Shown: one piece after another, positions 1-8,485 of the stretch
Numbering within the stretch: position 1 is the stretch's first letter
How the letters are laid out: the number at the start of each line of letters is the position of its first letter
Assembly (NCBI RefSeq): GCF_001429045.1
Contig: NZ_LMHY01000002.1
Location: 124,001-188,000 of the forward strand
Reading direction: 5' to 3'
DNA length: 64,000 nt
Origin: Pseudomonas sp. Root71
GTDB taxonomy: Bacteria; Pseudomonadota; Gammaproteobacteria; Pseudomonadales; Pseudomonadaceae
Notes under the pieces: generated by a model
What the model was told of the DNA's origin: nothing
Database searches by the model: none
The model's input: only the letters and a program-made list of their open reading frames with translations
Program-made: the position numbers and the translations under genes

Positions 1-831
1 GACCAGGATGCCGGCGTTGGCGATCAGCGAACGGCCTGGTTCCAGGATGATTTCCGGCAAGTCATCACCGAAGTCTTCCTTCAGGAAACGGATGATTTCC
101 TCGGCGTAGGTTTCCAGGCTGTTGGTGCGGGTGATGTAGTTGGCCGGGAAGCCGCCGCCCATGTTGATCAGCTTCAGATGGATGCCGTCTTCTTCTTTCA
201 GACGCTCGAAGATCACTTTGACCTTGGCGATCGCGGCGTCCCAGACGCTGATGTCGCGCTGTTGCGAGCCAACGTGGAACGAGATGCCGTAAGGCACCAG
301 GCCCAGGTCGCGAGCGAGGATCAGCAGGTCCATGGCCATGTCGGTCTGGCAGCCGAATTTGCGCGACAGTGGCCAGTCGGCGGTGGTCGAGCCTTCGGTC
401 AGGATGCGTACGTAGACTTTCGAGCCCGGAGCGGCCTTGGCGATGTTGCGCAGGTCGGCTTCGGAGTCGGTGGCGAACAGGCGCACGCCCTTCTCGTAGA
501 AGTAGCGGATGTCCTTGGACTTCTTGATGGTGTTGCCGTAGCTGATCTGGTCGGCGCTGACGCCGCGCCCCAGCACTTTGTCCAGCTCATAGATAGAGGC
601 GATGTCGAAGCTCGAACCTTTCTCTTTGAGCAGGTCGATGATTTCCACGGCCGGGTTGGCCTTGACCGCGTAGTAGACCTTGGCGAATTCGAAACCGGCG
701 CGCAGATCGTCATAGGCCTGGCTGATCATCGCGGTGTCGATCACCACGAATGGGGTTTCCTGTTTGTCGGCGAACGCCTTCATTTTCTGAAAGGTTTCAC
801 GCGCGAAATAGTCTTCGACCTGGATCGACAT
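1..831 (-). CDS. speC: Ornithine/lysine decarboxylase, PLP-dependent fold III (partial, C-terminus outside window)
   Basis: Decarboxylates ornithine (and in many pseudomonads lysine) to putrescine or cadaverine, the entry to polyamine synthesis in the cytosol. The 277 visible residues are the N-terminal alanine-racemase-like barrel of the Orn/Lys/Arg decarboxylase class-II family (usual length about 387). The PLP lysine is K57 in the motif YYAVKANP; the glycine loop NMGGGFP and the phosphate-binding EPGRS follow near residues 235-275. The ATG at 831-829 has AGGAG nine bases upstream. The gene runs off the left edge, so the catalytic Cys/Asp of the C-terminal domain cannot be checked, and neither can the substrate (ornithine against lysine). 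A 200-nt leader with a terminator-like hairpin precedes it (see separate entries). Confidence 0.9.
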   Translation of the reverse strand, partial: MSIQVEDYFARETFQKMKAFADKQETPFVVIDTAMISQAYDDLRAGFEFAKVYYAVKANPAVEIIDLLKEKGSSFDIASIYELDKVLGRGVSADQISYGNTIKKSKDIRYFYEKGVRLFATDSEADLRNIAKAAPGSKVYVRILTEGSTTADWPLSRKFGCQTDMAMDLLILARDLGLVPYGISFHVGSQQRDISVWDAAIAKVKVIFERLKEEDGIHLKLINMGGGFPANYITRTNSLETYAEEIIRFLKEDFGDDLPEIILEPGRSLIANAGILV

Positions 832-940
832 ACCTGGGAGCTCCTAAAGGCAAACGTTGTTAATCAATGGGTGCAAATGAACGTCCTCCGTATCCCCACT
901 TTGGTTCGCCTACTTCCCAAGGCATGTCGCCGAAAGCAAA

Positions 941-974
941 AAGGCCATGGGAAGTGCAGCTTTCCCTTGGCCTT
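941..974 (-). terminator. Terminator-like hairpin inside the speC leader (possible attenuator)
   Basis: On the minus strand a 12-bp stem with one mismatch (941-953 pairing with 962-974) closes an 8-nt loop and is followed by TTTTTGCTTT. It lies about 110 bases before the speC ATG and downstream of the candidate promoter at 1036-1064, so it would stop transcripts heading into speC unless read through. It may instead end a small RNA of about 90 nt. Its 3' arm (CTTCCCATGG) can also pair, with one mismatch, to CCTTGGGAAG at 914-923 further down the leader. Confidence 0.55.
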
Positions 975-1035
975 GCTGTCTCGTCGTCAGTACTTGAGCC
1001 GGATGGATCGTTTCCAGCATGGACGTTCGGCGCGA

Positions 1036-1064
1036 ACTTTAGGGCGTGAGGGGCTTGAGATCAA
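1036..1064 (-). promoter_or_regulatory. Candidate sigma70 promoter for speC
   Basis: On the minus strand TTGATC (1064-1059), a 17-base spacer and TAAAGT (1041-1036), with a T-rich stretch directly upstream of the -35. Both hexamers match consensus at four of six bases. The predicted start near 1029 gives a leader of about 200 nt before speC. Confidence 0.4.
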
Positions 1065-1367
1065 CAAAAAATGTCGCGTTTTTGCACTCTTCTGACGCGC
1101 GTTGCGGGCATCACTCTTTGTAACCGACCCAGATGACAGTCGGATGTTCCCGAGGAATTATGAAGTGTTAAGAATACCTGCACGTTCAACGCTTTTGTGC
1201 GCTAAGTCGCTAGTGAATACGATAGCGTCAACATCGGCGACGTTGGCTGCGAAAAGGTGAGTTGAGAGGGGATTTGACCATTCCGGAGCGTGTTTCCGGA
1301 CTGATTTAGCAGACGCTACTGTTGATATTTTTTTCCGGCCTGCGAATCACTGGAAAATTGCATGGAA

Positions 1368-1406
1368 CCTGTGGGAGCGAGCTTGGTCCGGGCTCGCTCC
1401 CACAGG
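1368..1406. repeat. REP palindrome (GTGGGAGCGAGC type)
   Basis: Near-perfect inverted repeat CCTGTGGGAGCGAGC ... GCTCGCTCCCACAGG with a 9-base centre. It sits just past the 3' end of the osmoprotectant ATPase gene. The same core recurs at 7394, 19577, 30192, 33289 and (variant) 50256. Confidence 0.85.
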
Positions 1407-1436
1407 GTTTGTATTTTTACCGGGTAATGTGAGCTG

Positions 1437-2594
1437 TCAGGCGACCACTGCCTCGGCAGGCGACACGATGTTGGTCTTCATTCCTCGCGAACGACCTGAG
1501 CTCAAGTAAGCTGCAATCGACTCCTGCGTCACCTCACCCAAAAACACCCGCTCGGCATCCATCACCGGCAACCACGCTCGATTGAACTCGTACATGCGCG
1601 ACAGCAGGATGCGCAAATGTTCGTCGTACGCCGCCGTGGCATTGAACTCGCGTTGGTACTGCGCGCAGGTGCCGGTCTGACGGTGCAGGTCGCGACGTCG
1701 TACGTAACCCAGGGCTTTATTCTCGGCACAAGTGACCACCACATAGCGTCGGTCATGCTCGTCCATCAACTCCAGCGCTTCAGCCACCGGGGTTTGCGGG
1801 CTGACGGATGGGGCGTTGTCCGCCGCGTCTTCGGCTTTCACCAACAGCAGACGCTTGAGCGTGCTGTCCTGTCCGACGAAGTTGCTGACAAACTCATCCG
1901 CCGGATGCGCGAGCAGAGTGTCCGGGTGATCGATCTGCAGCAGCTTGCCGGCGCGGAAGATCGCAATCTTGTCGCCGAGCTTGATAGCCTCGTCGATGTC
2001 GTGGCTGACCATGATCACGGTCTTGTTCAGCGCCCGCTGCATTTCGAAAAATTCGTTCTGGATCATCTCGCGGTTGATCGGGTCGACCGCACCGAAGGGT
2101 TCGTCCATCAGCAACAGCGGCGCATCGGCGGCCAGTGCGCGAATCACGCCGATCCGCTGTTGCTGCCCACCGGACAATTCCCGTGGGTAACGATGCAGAT
2201 ACTGCTTGGGTTCGAGCTTGATCATGCTCATCAGTTCGCGGGCGCGGTCGTGGCATTTCTGTTTATCCCAGCCGAGCAGCTTCGGCACCACCACAATGTT
2301 CTCCTCGATGGTCATGTTCGGGAACAGACCGATCTGCTGGATCACGTAGCCGATGTTGCGGCGCAGGGTCACTTCGTCGAGGCCGGTGGTGTCTTCGCCG
2401 TTGATCAGGATCTTGCCCGAGGTCGGATTGATCAGGCGGTTGATCATTTTCAGCGTGGTGCTTTTACCGCAACCCGATGGCCCGAGGAACACGCAGATTT
2501 CGCCTTCATTGACGGTCAGGCTTACCGAGTCCACGGCTTTCACATCTTTGCCGTTGCTTTGGAAGGTCTTGCTGAGGTTTTGAAGTTCGATCAT
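1437..2594 (-). CDS. Osmoprotectant (glycine betaine/choline-type) ABC transporter, ATPase with CBS domains
   Basis: Energises uptake of quaternary-ammonium osmoprotectants through the two permeases encoded upstream. 385 residues: ABC domain 1-245 with Walker A GPSGCGKST (38-46), signature LSGGQQQR (140-147), Walker B LLLMDEP (160-166), then two CBS repeats (about 275-375), which in OpuA-type ATPases sense ionic strength. I chose the ATG at 2594 because it overlaps the TGA of the preceding permease (ATGA) and starts the conserved MIELQNLSK; the longer frame from 2633 lies inside the permease gene. It is the last gene of the four-gene operon. Closest families are OpuCA/YehX (OsmV). The exact substrate is not decided by sequence. 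Confidence 0.9.
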   Translation of the reverse strand: MIELQNLSKTFQSNGKDVKAVDSVSLTVNEGEICVFLGPSGCGKSTTLKMINRLINPTSGKILINGEDTTGLDEVTLRRNIGYVIQQIGLFPNMTIEENIVVVPKLLGWDKQKCHDRARELMSMIKLEPKQYLHRYPRELSGGQQQRIGVIRALAADAPLLLMDEPFGAVDPINREMIQNEFFEMQRALNKTVIMVSHDIDEAIKLGDKIAIFRAGKLLQIDHPDTLLAHPADEFVSNFVGQDSTLKRLLLVKAEDAADNAPSVSPQTPVAEALELMDEHDRRYVVVTCAENKALGYVRRRDLHRQTGTCAQYQREFNATAAYDEHLRILLSRMYEFNRAWLPVMDAERVFLGEVTQESIAAYLSSGRSRGMKTNIVSPAEAVVA

Positions 2595-3244
2595 TTGAGT
2601 AATCCTTTTGGAGTCAGCGAGCGTTGCAGCCATTGCAGAAGCAGGTCGGCGAAGATGGCCAGCACACTGACCAGAACAGCGCCGACAATCAGCATCGACA
2701 TGTCGCTGCGGCTGATGGAGGCGAGGATGAGTACGCCCAGACCGCCGGCGCCGATGGTGGCAGCGATGGTCATGACGCCGATGTTCATCACCACGGCGGT
2801 GCGCACACCGGCGAGGATCACCGGCACGGCGATGGGCAACTCGACCATGCGCAGGCGCTGGCCGAAGGTCATGCCGATGCCGCGGGCGGCTTCGCGGATG
2901 CCCGGTTCGACGCTGGTCAGGGCCAGGTAGGTGTTACGCATGATCGGCAGCAGCGAGTACAGGAACACCGCGGTAATCGCCGGCATCGGCCCCAGGCCCT
3001 GGCCGAACTTTGAGTAGAACGGCAGCAGCAGGCCGAACAGGGCAATCGACGGCACGGTCAGCAGCACCGTGGCGCTGGCTTGCAAGGGGCCGGCGAGACT
3101 CGGGAAGCGCGTCATCAAAATGCCCAATGGCACGCCGACCAGAATCGCCAGGGTCACGGCAATGCCGACCAGGGTGATGTGTTGCCACGTCAGGTGTAAG
3201 ACCAATGGCCAGTCGAGATGGGAAAAGGCGTTCAGGAATTCCAT
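2591..3244 (-). CDS. Osmoprotectant ABC transporter permease
   Basis: 217-residue inner-membrane permease of the OpuCB/OpuCD/YehW family (BPD_transp_1 fold) with about six hydrophobic segments and the cytoplasmic loop EAARGIGMTFGQ that contacts the ATPase. It pairs with the second permease (4171-4887) to form the channel. The start ATG at 3244 has AGGAAAAGTC just upstream. It follows the binding-protein gene by 12 bases and overlaps the ATPase gene by four, so the genes are translationally coupled. Confidence 0.88.
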   Translation of the reverse strand: MEFLNAFSHLDWPLVLHLTWQHITLVGIAVTLAILVGVPLGILMTRFPSLAGPLQASATVLLTVPSIALFGLLLPFYSKFGQGLGPMPAITAVFLYSLLPIMRNTYLALTSVEPGIREAARGIGMTFGQRLRMVELPIAVPVILAGVRTAVVMNIGVMTIAATIGAGGLGVLILASISRSDMSMLIVGAVLVSVLAIFADLLLQWLQRSLTPKGLLK

Positions 3245-3256
3245 GACTTTTCCTCC

Positions 3257-4150
3257 TTAATTGATCGGGTGTTGGCGCAGGAAATCGGCGGCGACGGCTG
3301 AAGGACTTTGGTGCTCGACGTCGACCCGGGCGTTGAGTTCGCGCATGGTGTTGTCGTCGAACAGTTCAGCCAGCGGCTTGAGCTGAGCGGCTAATTGCGG
3401 ATGCGCATCGAGGTAGGCCTGACGCACCACCGGTGCGGCGGTGTAGTCGGGGAAGTAGTGCTTGTCGTCTTCCAGCAGTTTCAGCTTGAAGGCGTTGAGG
3501 CGACCGTCGGTGGTGTAGACCAGGCCGGCAAACACCTGGCCGTTACGCAGCGCGGTGTAGACCAGGCCGGCGTCCATCTGCCGGATATTCTTGCGGGTCA
3601 GGTTCATGTCGTAGAGCTTGACCATGCCATCCAGACCGTCCGAACGGTTGGCGAACTCGGTATCCAGCGCCACCAGATTGTTGGTCCCGGCTTCCTTGCG
3701 CAGCACCGTGTTCAGCTCACTGATGGTGTTGATCCGTGGGTATTGGTCGGCGACGTTCTTCGGCAGGGCGAGGGCGTAGGTGTTGCTGAATTTCGACGGG
3801 GTGAGCCAGACCAGGCCTTTTTTCGCGTCGAGTTCTTTTACTCGTGCGTAGGACTGTTCGCTGTCGAGTTTTTCAGTGACATGGTTGTAGGCCACCAGCG
3901 ACACGCCGGTGTATTCCCAGAGCATGTCCAGTTGGCCGCTTTCGTGGGCGCTGCGGGCCAGATTGCTGCCCAGGCCGCCGGTCACTTGCACTTCGTAACC
4001 CTTGGTGCGCAGGTACTGCGAAGTGATTTCCGCCAGCAGGGTTTGTTCGGTGAACACCCGGGCGCCGATGCGGATCAAGGGTTTATCGGCGGCTTGGGCA
4101 AATCCTGCGAACAGCAGGACGCAGCCTAGTAAAAAGCTTGATGTTTTCAT
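3257..4150 (-). CDS. Osmoprotectant ABC transporter substrate-binding protein (YehZ/OpuCC family)
   Basis: Periplasmic binding protein, 297 residues. A signal peptide (MKTSSFLLGC then a hydrophobic run, cleavage after GFAQA) precedes the OpuAC-type two-lobe domain starting KPLIRIGARVFTEQ. The frame is open further upstream to 4435, but that extension lies within the neighbouring permease gene; the ATG at 4150 has AAAGGAAT before it and begins the signal peptide. Family members bind glycine betaine, choline or related compounds. The cysteine in the signal region (residue 10) is not followed by a clear lipobox, so I treat it as soluble. Confidence 0.9.
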   Translation of the reverse strand: MKTSSFLLGCVLLFAGFAQAADKPLIRIGARVFTEQTLLAEITSQYLRTKGYEVQVTGGLGSNLARSAHESGQLDMLWEYTGVSLVAYNHVTEKLDSEQSYARVKELDAKKGLVWLTPSKFSNTYALALPKNVADQYPRINTISELNTVLRKEAGTNNLVALDTEFANRSDGLDGMVKLYDMNLTRKNIRQMDAGLVYTALRNGQVFAGLVYTTDGRLNAFKLKLLEDDKHYFPDYTAAPVVRQAYLDAHPQLAAQLKPLAELFDDNTMRELNARVDVEHQSPSAVAADFLRQHPIN

Positions 4151-4170
4151 GACGATTCCTTTGCCGGGGC

Positions 4171-4887
4171 TTAAGACGGGCGCAAGCCGCGTTCGAGCCA
4201 GAGGCGGCTGGCGAGTGTCACCAGGCCGTCGAGCAACAAGGCCAGCAAGGCGGTGCAGGCCGCGCCGAGCAGTAATTGCGGCTGATTGTTCAGGGCAATC
4301 CCGGGGAAGATCAGGCTGCCGAGACTGTTGGCGCCGATCAGGAACGCCAGCGGCGCGGTCCCCACGTTGATCGCCAACGCCACGCGAACACCACCGATGA
4401 TGATCGGCACCGCGTTGGGCAATTCGACTTTCCACAGCACCTGGCGCGGGGTCATGCCGATGCCGACGGCGGCTTCCTTGAGCGACCCCTGAACGTTTTT
4501 CAGGCCTTCATAGGTGTTGCGCACGATGGGCAGTAGTGAGGCGAGGAACAGGGCGAAGATGGCCGGACCGCTGCCGATGCCGAGGATGCCCAGGGCGATG
4601 GCCAGGACGGCGAGGGGCGGAACGGTGTTGCCGATGTTGAAGAACTGCATGAAGCGTTCGGCGCGGCCGACCATGGACGGGCGGCTGAGGAGGATGCCGG
4701 CAGGAATGCCCACGACAAGGGCGGCCAGCATGGAAGCGAGGACGAGAACCAGATGAGCTTGCAGATAAAACAACAAATCGTCGCGGTAAAGTTCGATCGT
4801 GTTGATGCCGATCCATTGGATCAGCAGGGCCAGAAGGGCGATTACCAGCGCGCCTCCTATCAGCCCTTTGCCATAGTGGATAGCCAC
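4171..4887 (-). CDS. Osmoprotectant ABC transporter permease (first gene of operon)
   Basis: 238-residue permease of the YehY/OpuC family with six to seven predicted membrane segments and the EAA-type loop EAAVGIGMTPRQ. The start is a GTG at 4887 preceded by AAGGAG seven bases upstream; the frame stays open to 5016, but the extra residues are basic, cysteine-rich and unlike the family. Gene order in the transcribed direction is permease, binding protein, permease, ATPase. No terminator separates the four genes. Confidence 0.87.
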   Translation of the reverse strand: MAIHYGKGLIGGALVIALLALLIQWIGINTIELYRDDLLFYLQAHLVLVLASMLAALVVGIPAGILLSRPSMVGRAERFMQFFNIGNTVPPLAVLAIALGILGIGSGPAIFALFLASLLPIVRNTYEGLKNVQGSLKEAAVGIGMTPRQVLWKVELPNAVPIIIGGVRVALAINVGTAPLAFLIGANSLGSLIFPGIALNNQPQLLLGAACTALLALLLDGLVTLASRLWLERGLRPS

Positions 4888-5214
4888 AGGCGGACTCCTT
4901 TTTTCAGTCGGCAAACACTCTTTCGTGTGGCAACGCCATTCCTGGCTGCCGAAAAAATGATCGCGATAAGCAGCTCGAACAGGCCGGCAAAGCGGCATGC
5001 ATCGAGCCATGAGCACAGCCTCGTCAGGCCGATTTGCAGGTGTTTCAGGCCCCCGACGAGTGGTCGTAACGGGGGAGTGGACGTCTCCGGGCTTTAAAAG
5101 GTTCCCATCTGCGGGAGCATTTGGCCACTCCTAATGTGCTCAACGGTTCGGTTCTTGGATCAACTTGGGCTATAATCTGCGCCCTTTTTTGAATCACCTG
5201 CCAGGCGATTTCCC
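4888..5214. other. Divergent intergenic region, osmoprotectant operon / prfC
   Basis: About 330 bases between the divergent osmoprotectant operon and prfC. It should hold both promoters; only the prfC -10 box at 5171 is clear. No gene, strong palindrome or REP was seen. Confidence 0.5.
5148..5176 (+). promoter_or_regulatory. Candidate prfC promoter
   Basis: Perfect -10 hexamer TATAAT at 5171-5176, 38 bases before the prfC ATG. The region 15-19 bases upstream (TTCGGTTC) is a poor -35 match. Confidence 0.45.
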
Positions 5215-6798
5215 ATGACCAAACAGGCCGCCGAAGTCGCGAAACGCCGCACTTTCGCCATTATTTCCCACCCCGATGCCGGTAAGACCACCATCACCGA
5301 GAAGCTCTTGCTGATGGGCAAGGCGATTGCGGTAGCCGGTACGGTGAAATCTCGTAAATCCGATCGCCATGCCACCTCCGACTGGATGGAAATGGAAAAG
5401 CAGCGTGGTATTTCCATTACCACGTCGGTCATGCAGTTCCCGTATCGCGAACACATGATCAACCTGCTCGACACCCCGGGCCACGAAGACTTCTCCGAAG
5501 ATACCTACCGCACCCTGACCGCGGTGGACTCGGCGTTGATGGTTCTCGATGGCGGTAAAGGTGTAGAGCCACGGACCATCGCCCTGATGGACGTCTGCCG
5601 TCTGCGTGACACGCCGATCGTCAGCTTCATCAACAAACTCGACCGTGACATCCGCGACCCGATCGAACTGCTCGACGAAATCGAAGCGGTCCTGAAGATC
5701 AAGGCGGCGCCGATCACCTGGCCGATTGGTTGCTACCGCGACTTCAAGGGCGTGTATCACCTCGCCGATGACTACATCATCGTGTACACCGCCGGTCACG
5801 GCCACGAACGCACCGAAACCAAGATCATCGAGAAGCTCGACTCCGATGAAGCCCGCGCCCACCTGGGTGACGAGTACGAGCGTTTCATCGAGCAGCTGGA
5901 ACTGGTGCAGGGCGCCTGCCACGAGTTCAACCAGCAGGAGTTCCTCGACGGTCAGCTGACCCCGGTGTTCTTCGGTACGGCACTGGGCAACTTCGGTGTC
6001 GACCACGTCCTCGACGCCGTCGTCGATTGGGCGCCGCGCCCGCTGGCGCGCGTGGCCAACGAGCGTACCGTGGAGCCGGTGGAAGAGAAGTTCTCGGGCT
6101 TCATCTTCAAGATCCAGGCGAACATGGACCCGAAGCACCGCGACCGTATCGCCTTCATGCGTATCTGCTCCGGCAAGTACGAAAAAGGCATGAAGATGCG
6201 CCATGTGCGCACCGGCAAGGACGTGCGGATCGGCGACGCGCTGACCTTCTTCTCCTCCGAGCGTGAGCAACTGGAAGAAGCCTTTGCCGGCGACATCATC
6301 GGCCTGCACAACCACGGCACCATCCAGATCGGCGACACCTTCAGCGAAGGCGAAGCCCTGGGTTTCACCGGTATCCCGCACTTCGCCCCGGAACTGTTCC
6401 GCCGCGTGCGTTTGAAAGATCCGCTGAAATCCAAGCAACTGCGCCAGGGCCTGCAACAGCTGGCCGAAGAAGGCGCGACCCAGGTGTTCTTCCCGGAACG
6501 CAGCAACGACATCATCCTCGGCGCCGTCGGTGTGCTGCAGTTCGATGTGGTCGCCAGTCGTTTGAAAGAGGAATACAAGGTCGAGTGCTCCTACGAGCCG
6601 ATCACGGTTTACTCGGCACGCTGGATCGAATGCAGCGACAAGAAGAAGCTTGAGGAATTCTCCAACAAGGCTGTGGAAAACCTGGCACTGGACGGCGGTG
6701 GTCACCTGACCTACCTCGCACCGACGCGGGTCAACCTGGCCCTGATGGAAGAGCGCTGGCCGGACGTGAAATTCCGTGCGACGCGTGAGCATCACTAA
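5215..6798 (+). CDS. prfC: Peptide chain release factor 3
   Basis: Cytosolic translational GTPase that removes RF1/RF2 from the ribosome after termination. 527 residues, the normal RF3 length. G1 SHPDAGKT (18-25), switch I RGISITT (64-70), G3 DTPGH (86-90) and G4 NKLD (140-143) are intact, followed by the RF3 domain II and C-terminal domain. It is a single-gene unit: it diverges from the osmoprotectant operon and ends at a strong hairpin at 6817-6850. Confidence 0.97.
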   Translation: MTKQAAEVAKRRTFAIISHPDAGKTTITEKLLLMGKAIAVAGTVKSRKSDRHATSDWMEMEKQRGISITTSVMQFPYREHMINLLDTPGHEDFSEDTYRTLTAVDSALMVLDGGKGVEPRTIALMDVCRLRDTPIVSFINKLDRDIRDPIELLDEIEAVLKIKAAPITWPIGCYRDFKGVYHLADDYIIVYTAGHGHERTETKIIEKLDSDEARAHLGDEYERFIEQLELVQGACHEFNQQEFLDGQLTPVFFGTALGNFGVDHVLDAVVDWAPRPLARVANERTVEPVEEKFSGFIFKIQANMDPKHRDRIAFMRICSGKYEKGMKMRHVRTGKDVRIGDALTFFSSEREQLEEAFAGDIIGLHNHGTIQIGDTFSEGEALGFTGIPHFAPELFRRVRLKDPLKSKQLRQGLQQLAEEGATQVFFPERSNDIILGAVGVLQFDVVASRLKEEYKVECSYEPITVYSARWIECSDKKKLEEFSNKAVENLALDGGGHLTYLAPTRVNLALMEERWPDVKFRATREHH

Positions 6799-6816
6799 GC
6801 GCTGAGTTGAAATACC

Positions 6817-6850
6817 CAAAACCCCGTTTGTGAAAGCAGCGGGGTTTTTT
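6817..6850 (+). terminator. Rho-independent terminator of prfC
   Basis: Stem AAAACCCCG ... CGGGGTTTT followed by TTTT, starting about 18 bases after the prfC stop. Confidence 0.85.
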
Positions 6851-7039
6851 ATTGCCTATCACATACTTCTGTGGGTTTTTCGGTGTTAGCTGAATTGTGA
6901 ATAACCCCTATTCCAAACCAATCTGCCAACCCGCTGCATTTTCCCTCGCTCGATAGCATCCAATCTGGAGAACCCGGCTGATCGGAACTAGATTTGACTC
7001 AGCGCCAGACAGGCACTCAACGAAAGGACGGAATCGGCT

Positions 7040-7294
7040 ATGAACAGATTGTTTCGCGTTTTACTGCTGTTGAAGGTGATGGTGATGCTCTCGCTCGGCA
7101 CTTCGATGGCGTGGGCCGAGTGTATCGATCATGGGGAGCAGGCTTCGAGCGGGCAGGCGGGTTATGCGGGGTTGATGATCGCCAAGTCCGAATCGGAACC
7201 GGGAGATCAGGGGCAGGGTGGTGCGGACAACGACGATGACTCGACCACCGACGAGCCGGACACCGATGAAGAAGAAAGCGACAGCCAGACGTAG
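7040..7294 (+). CDS. Small secreted acidic protein of unknown function
   Basis: 84 residues that I cannot assign to a named family. A clear signal peptide (basic start MNRLF, long hydrophobic core, cleavage after SMAWA) is followed by a short neutral stretch with one cysteine (ECIDHGEQ) and a C-terminal tail of about 35 residues, roughly half Asp/Glu, broken by Ser, Thr, Gly and Gln. The mature protein should be periplasmic or secreted, highly charged and probably disordered, which would suit metal binding, but this is inference. An AAAGGA motif lies 11 bases before the ATG. It stands alone between prfC and the dpp operon. A false ORF is possible, though the signal peptide and composition argue for a gene. 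Confidence 0.6.
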   Translation: MNRLFRVLLLLKVMVMLSLGTSMAWAECIDHGEQASSGQAGYAGLMIAKSESEPGDQGQGGADNDDDSTTDEPDTDEEESDSQT

Positions 7295-7311
7295 TCGCTC
7301 GATAGCGGGCA

Positions 7312-7361
7312 AAAGAAAACCCCTTCTACCTGAGTGATGCTCAATCGAGGTGGAAGGGGTT
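7312..7361 (-). terminator. Terminator hairpin between the acidic-protein gene and the dpp operon
   Basis: A 14-bp stem (7318-7331 with 7348-7361, one G-T pair) with a 16-base loop. Read on the minus strand it is followed by TTTTCTTTT, so it should end transcription of dppF arriving from the right; it may also serve the plus-strand gene. Confidence 0.65.
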
Positions 7362-7393
7362 GGGTTAACGCGTATTTACTTGAACTACTCAAT

Positions 7394-7500
7394 CCCTGTG
7401 GGAGCGGGCTTGCTCCGGGCGGCGTTCCGACGAAAGCGATCTGTCAGTCGACATTGATGTTGACTGGAATGACGCCTTCGCGAGCAAGCCCGCTCCCACA
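7394..7500. repeat. REP doublet (REPIN), GTGGGAGCGGGCTTGCTC type
   Basis: Two REP cores in inverted orientation (7394-7415 and 7480-7500) around about 60 bases of unrelated sequence, in the 3' region of dppF. Confidence 0.85.
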
Positions 7501-7504
7501 TTTT

Positions 7505-8485
7505 TTATGCCGCGCCGTCGAGGAATTGCTCGGCGTAGTGGCAAGCCACCTGGCGGTTGTCGAGCAGGCGCAGGGCCGGCTCTTCAGTGCTGCAACGCTC
7601 GGTGGCGTACGGGCAGCGCTTGTGGAAGGCGCAGCCGGACGGCGGGTTCAGCGGGTTGGGTAGCTCACCGACGATCTTGATTTTTGGCTTGTCCGGATCC
7701 GGGTGGATGGCCGGCGTCGCCGACAGTAGCGCCTGGGTGTAGGGGTGCAGAGGGCGTGAATAAATGTCCTCTTTCGTGCCCATTTCCACCGGACGACCGA
7801 GGTACATCACCATCACGTGGTCGGCAACGTGGCGTACCACTGCCAGGTTGTGGGAGATGAACACGTAGGCGGTGTTGAACTCTTGCTGCAAATCCATGAA
7901 CAGGTTGAGCACCTGCGCCTGAATCGACACGTCCAGCGCCGAGGTCGGTTCGTCCGCCACCAGCACTTTCGGTTGCAGCATCATCGCCCGGGCCAGGGCG
8001 ATCCGCTGGCGCTGGCCGCCGGAGAACATATGCGGATAACGCTGATAGTGCTCGGGACGCAAGCCCACCTGCTTCATCATCGCCTGGACTTTCTCGCGAC
8101 GTTCGGAGGCGCTCAGGCTGGTGTTGATCAGAAGCGGTTCTGCAAGCTGATCACCGACTTTCTGCCGTGGGTTCAACGAGGCGTACGGGCTCTGGAACAC
8201 CATCTGCACGTCTTTGCGCAGTTGCTTGCGCTGGGCCTTGTCGGCCCCGGCAACTTCCTGCCCGGCGATTTTCAAGGAGCCGGAGGACGGTTCTTCGATC
8301 AGGGTCAGGGCACGTGCCAGGGTGGACTTGCCGCAACCCGACTCGCCGACGACAGCGAGGGTCTTGCCGGCTTCCAGTTCGAACGACACGCCGTTGAGGG
8401 CGCGCACGGTGGCGTGCCCCTTGAACAGGCCTCGGGACACCTCGTAGTGACGGGTCAGGTCGCGGGCGGTAAGAACGACGGCCAT
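7505..8485 (-). CDS. dppF: Dipeptide ABC transporter ATPase DppF
   Basis: One of the two ATPases driving peptide import. 326 residues: Walker A GESGCGKST (about 47-55), signature SGGQRQR, Walker B VLVADEPTSALD, and the C-terminal oligopeptide-transporter extension ending with the Cys-containing segment CAFHKRCPYATERC, which in this family can hold an iron-sulfur cluster. Its ATG shares one base with the TAA of dppD (TAATG). It is the last gene of the dppBCDF unit; a terminator hairpin and a REP doublet follow. Confidence 0.93.
   Translation of the reverse strand: MAVVLTARDLTRHYEVSRGLFKGHATVRALNGVSFELEAGKTLAVVGESGCGKSTLARALTLIEEPSSGSLKIAGQEVAGADKAQRKQLRKDVQMVFQSPYASLNPRQKVGDQLAEPLLINTSLSASERREKVQAMMKQVGLRPEHYQRYPHMFSGGQRQRIALARAMMLQPKVLVADEPTSALDVSIQAQVLNLFMDLQQEFNTAYVFISHNLAVVRHVADHVMVMYLGRPVEMGTKEDIYSRPLHPYTQALLSATPAIHPDPDKPKIKIVGELPNPLNPPSGCAFHKRCPYATERCSTEEPALRLLDNRQVACHYAEQFLDGAA

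Larger units (their letters stand above)
832..1436. other. Intergenic region between speC and the osmoprotectant operon
   Basis: About 600 bases without a convincing gene. It holds the speC leader, with promoter and hairpin, in 832-1064 and a single REP palindrome at 1368-1406. Between 1065 and 1367 I see only small inverted repeats, such as TCCGGA around 1282-1301, and no coding signal. Confidence 0.6.

Noticed and set aside
2595..2633. Longer start for the osmoprotectant ATPase at 2633
   Set aside because: The added 13 residues lie inside the permease gene and precede the ATGA overlap, which is the usual coupled start.
5194..6819. 541-codon open frame antisense to prfC, and similar long antisense frames opposite dppA, rpoN-side, yhdP and murA genes
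   Set aside because: They mirror the codon bias of real genes in GC-rich DNA, have no ribosome sites and give low-complexity, His/Gln/Val/Asp-rich products without recognisable domains.
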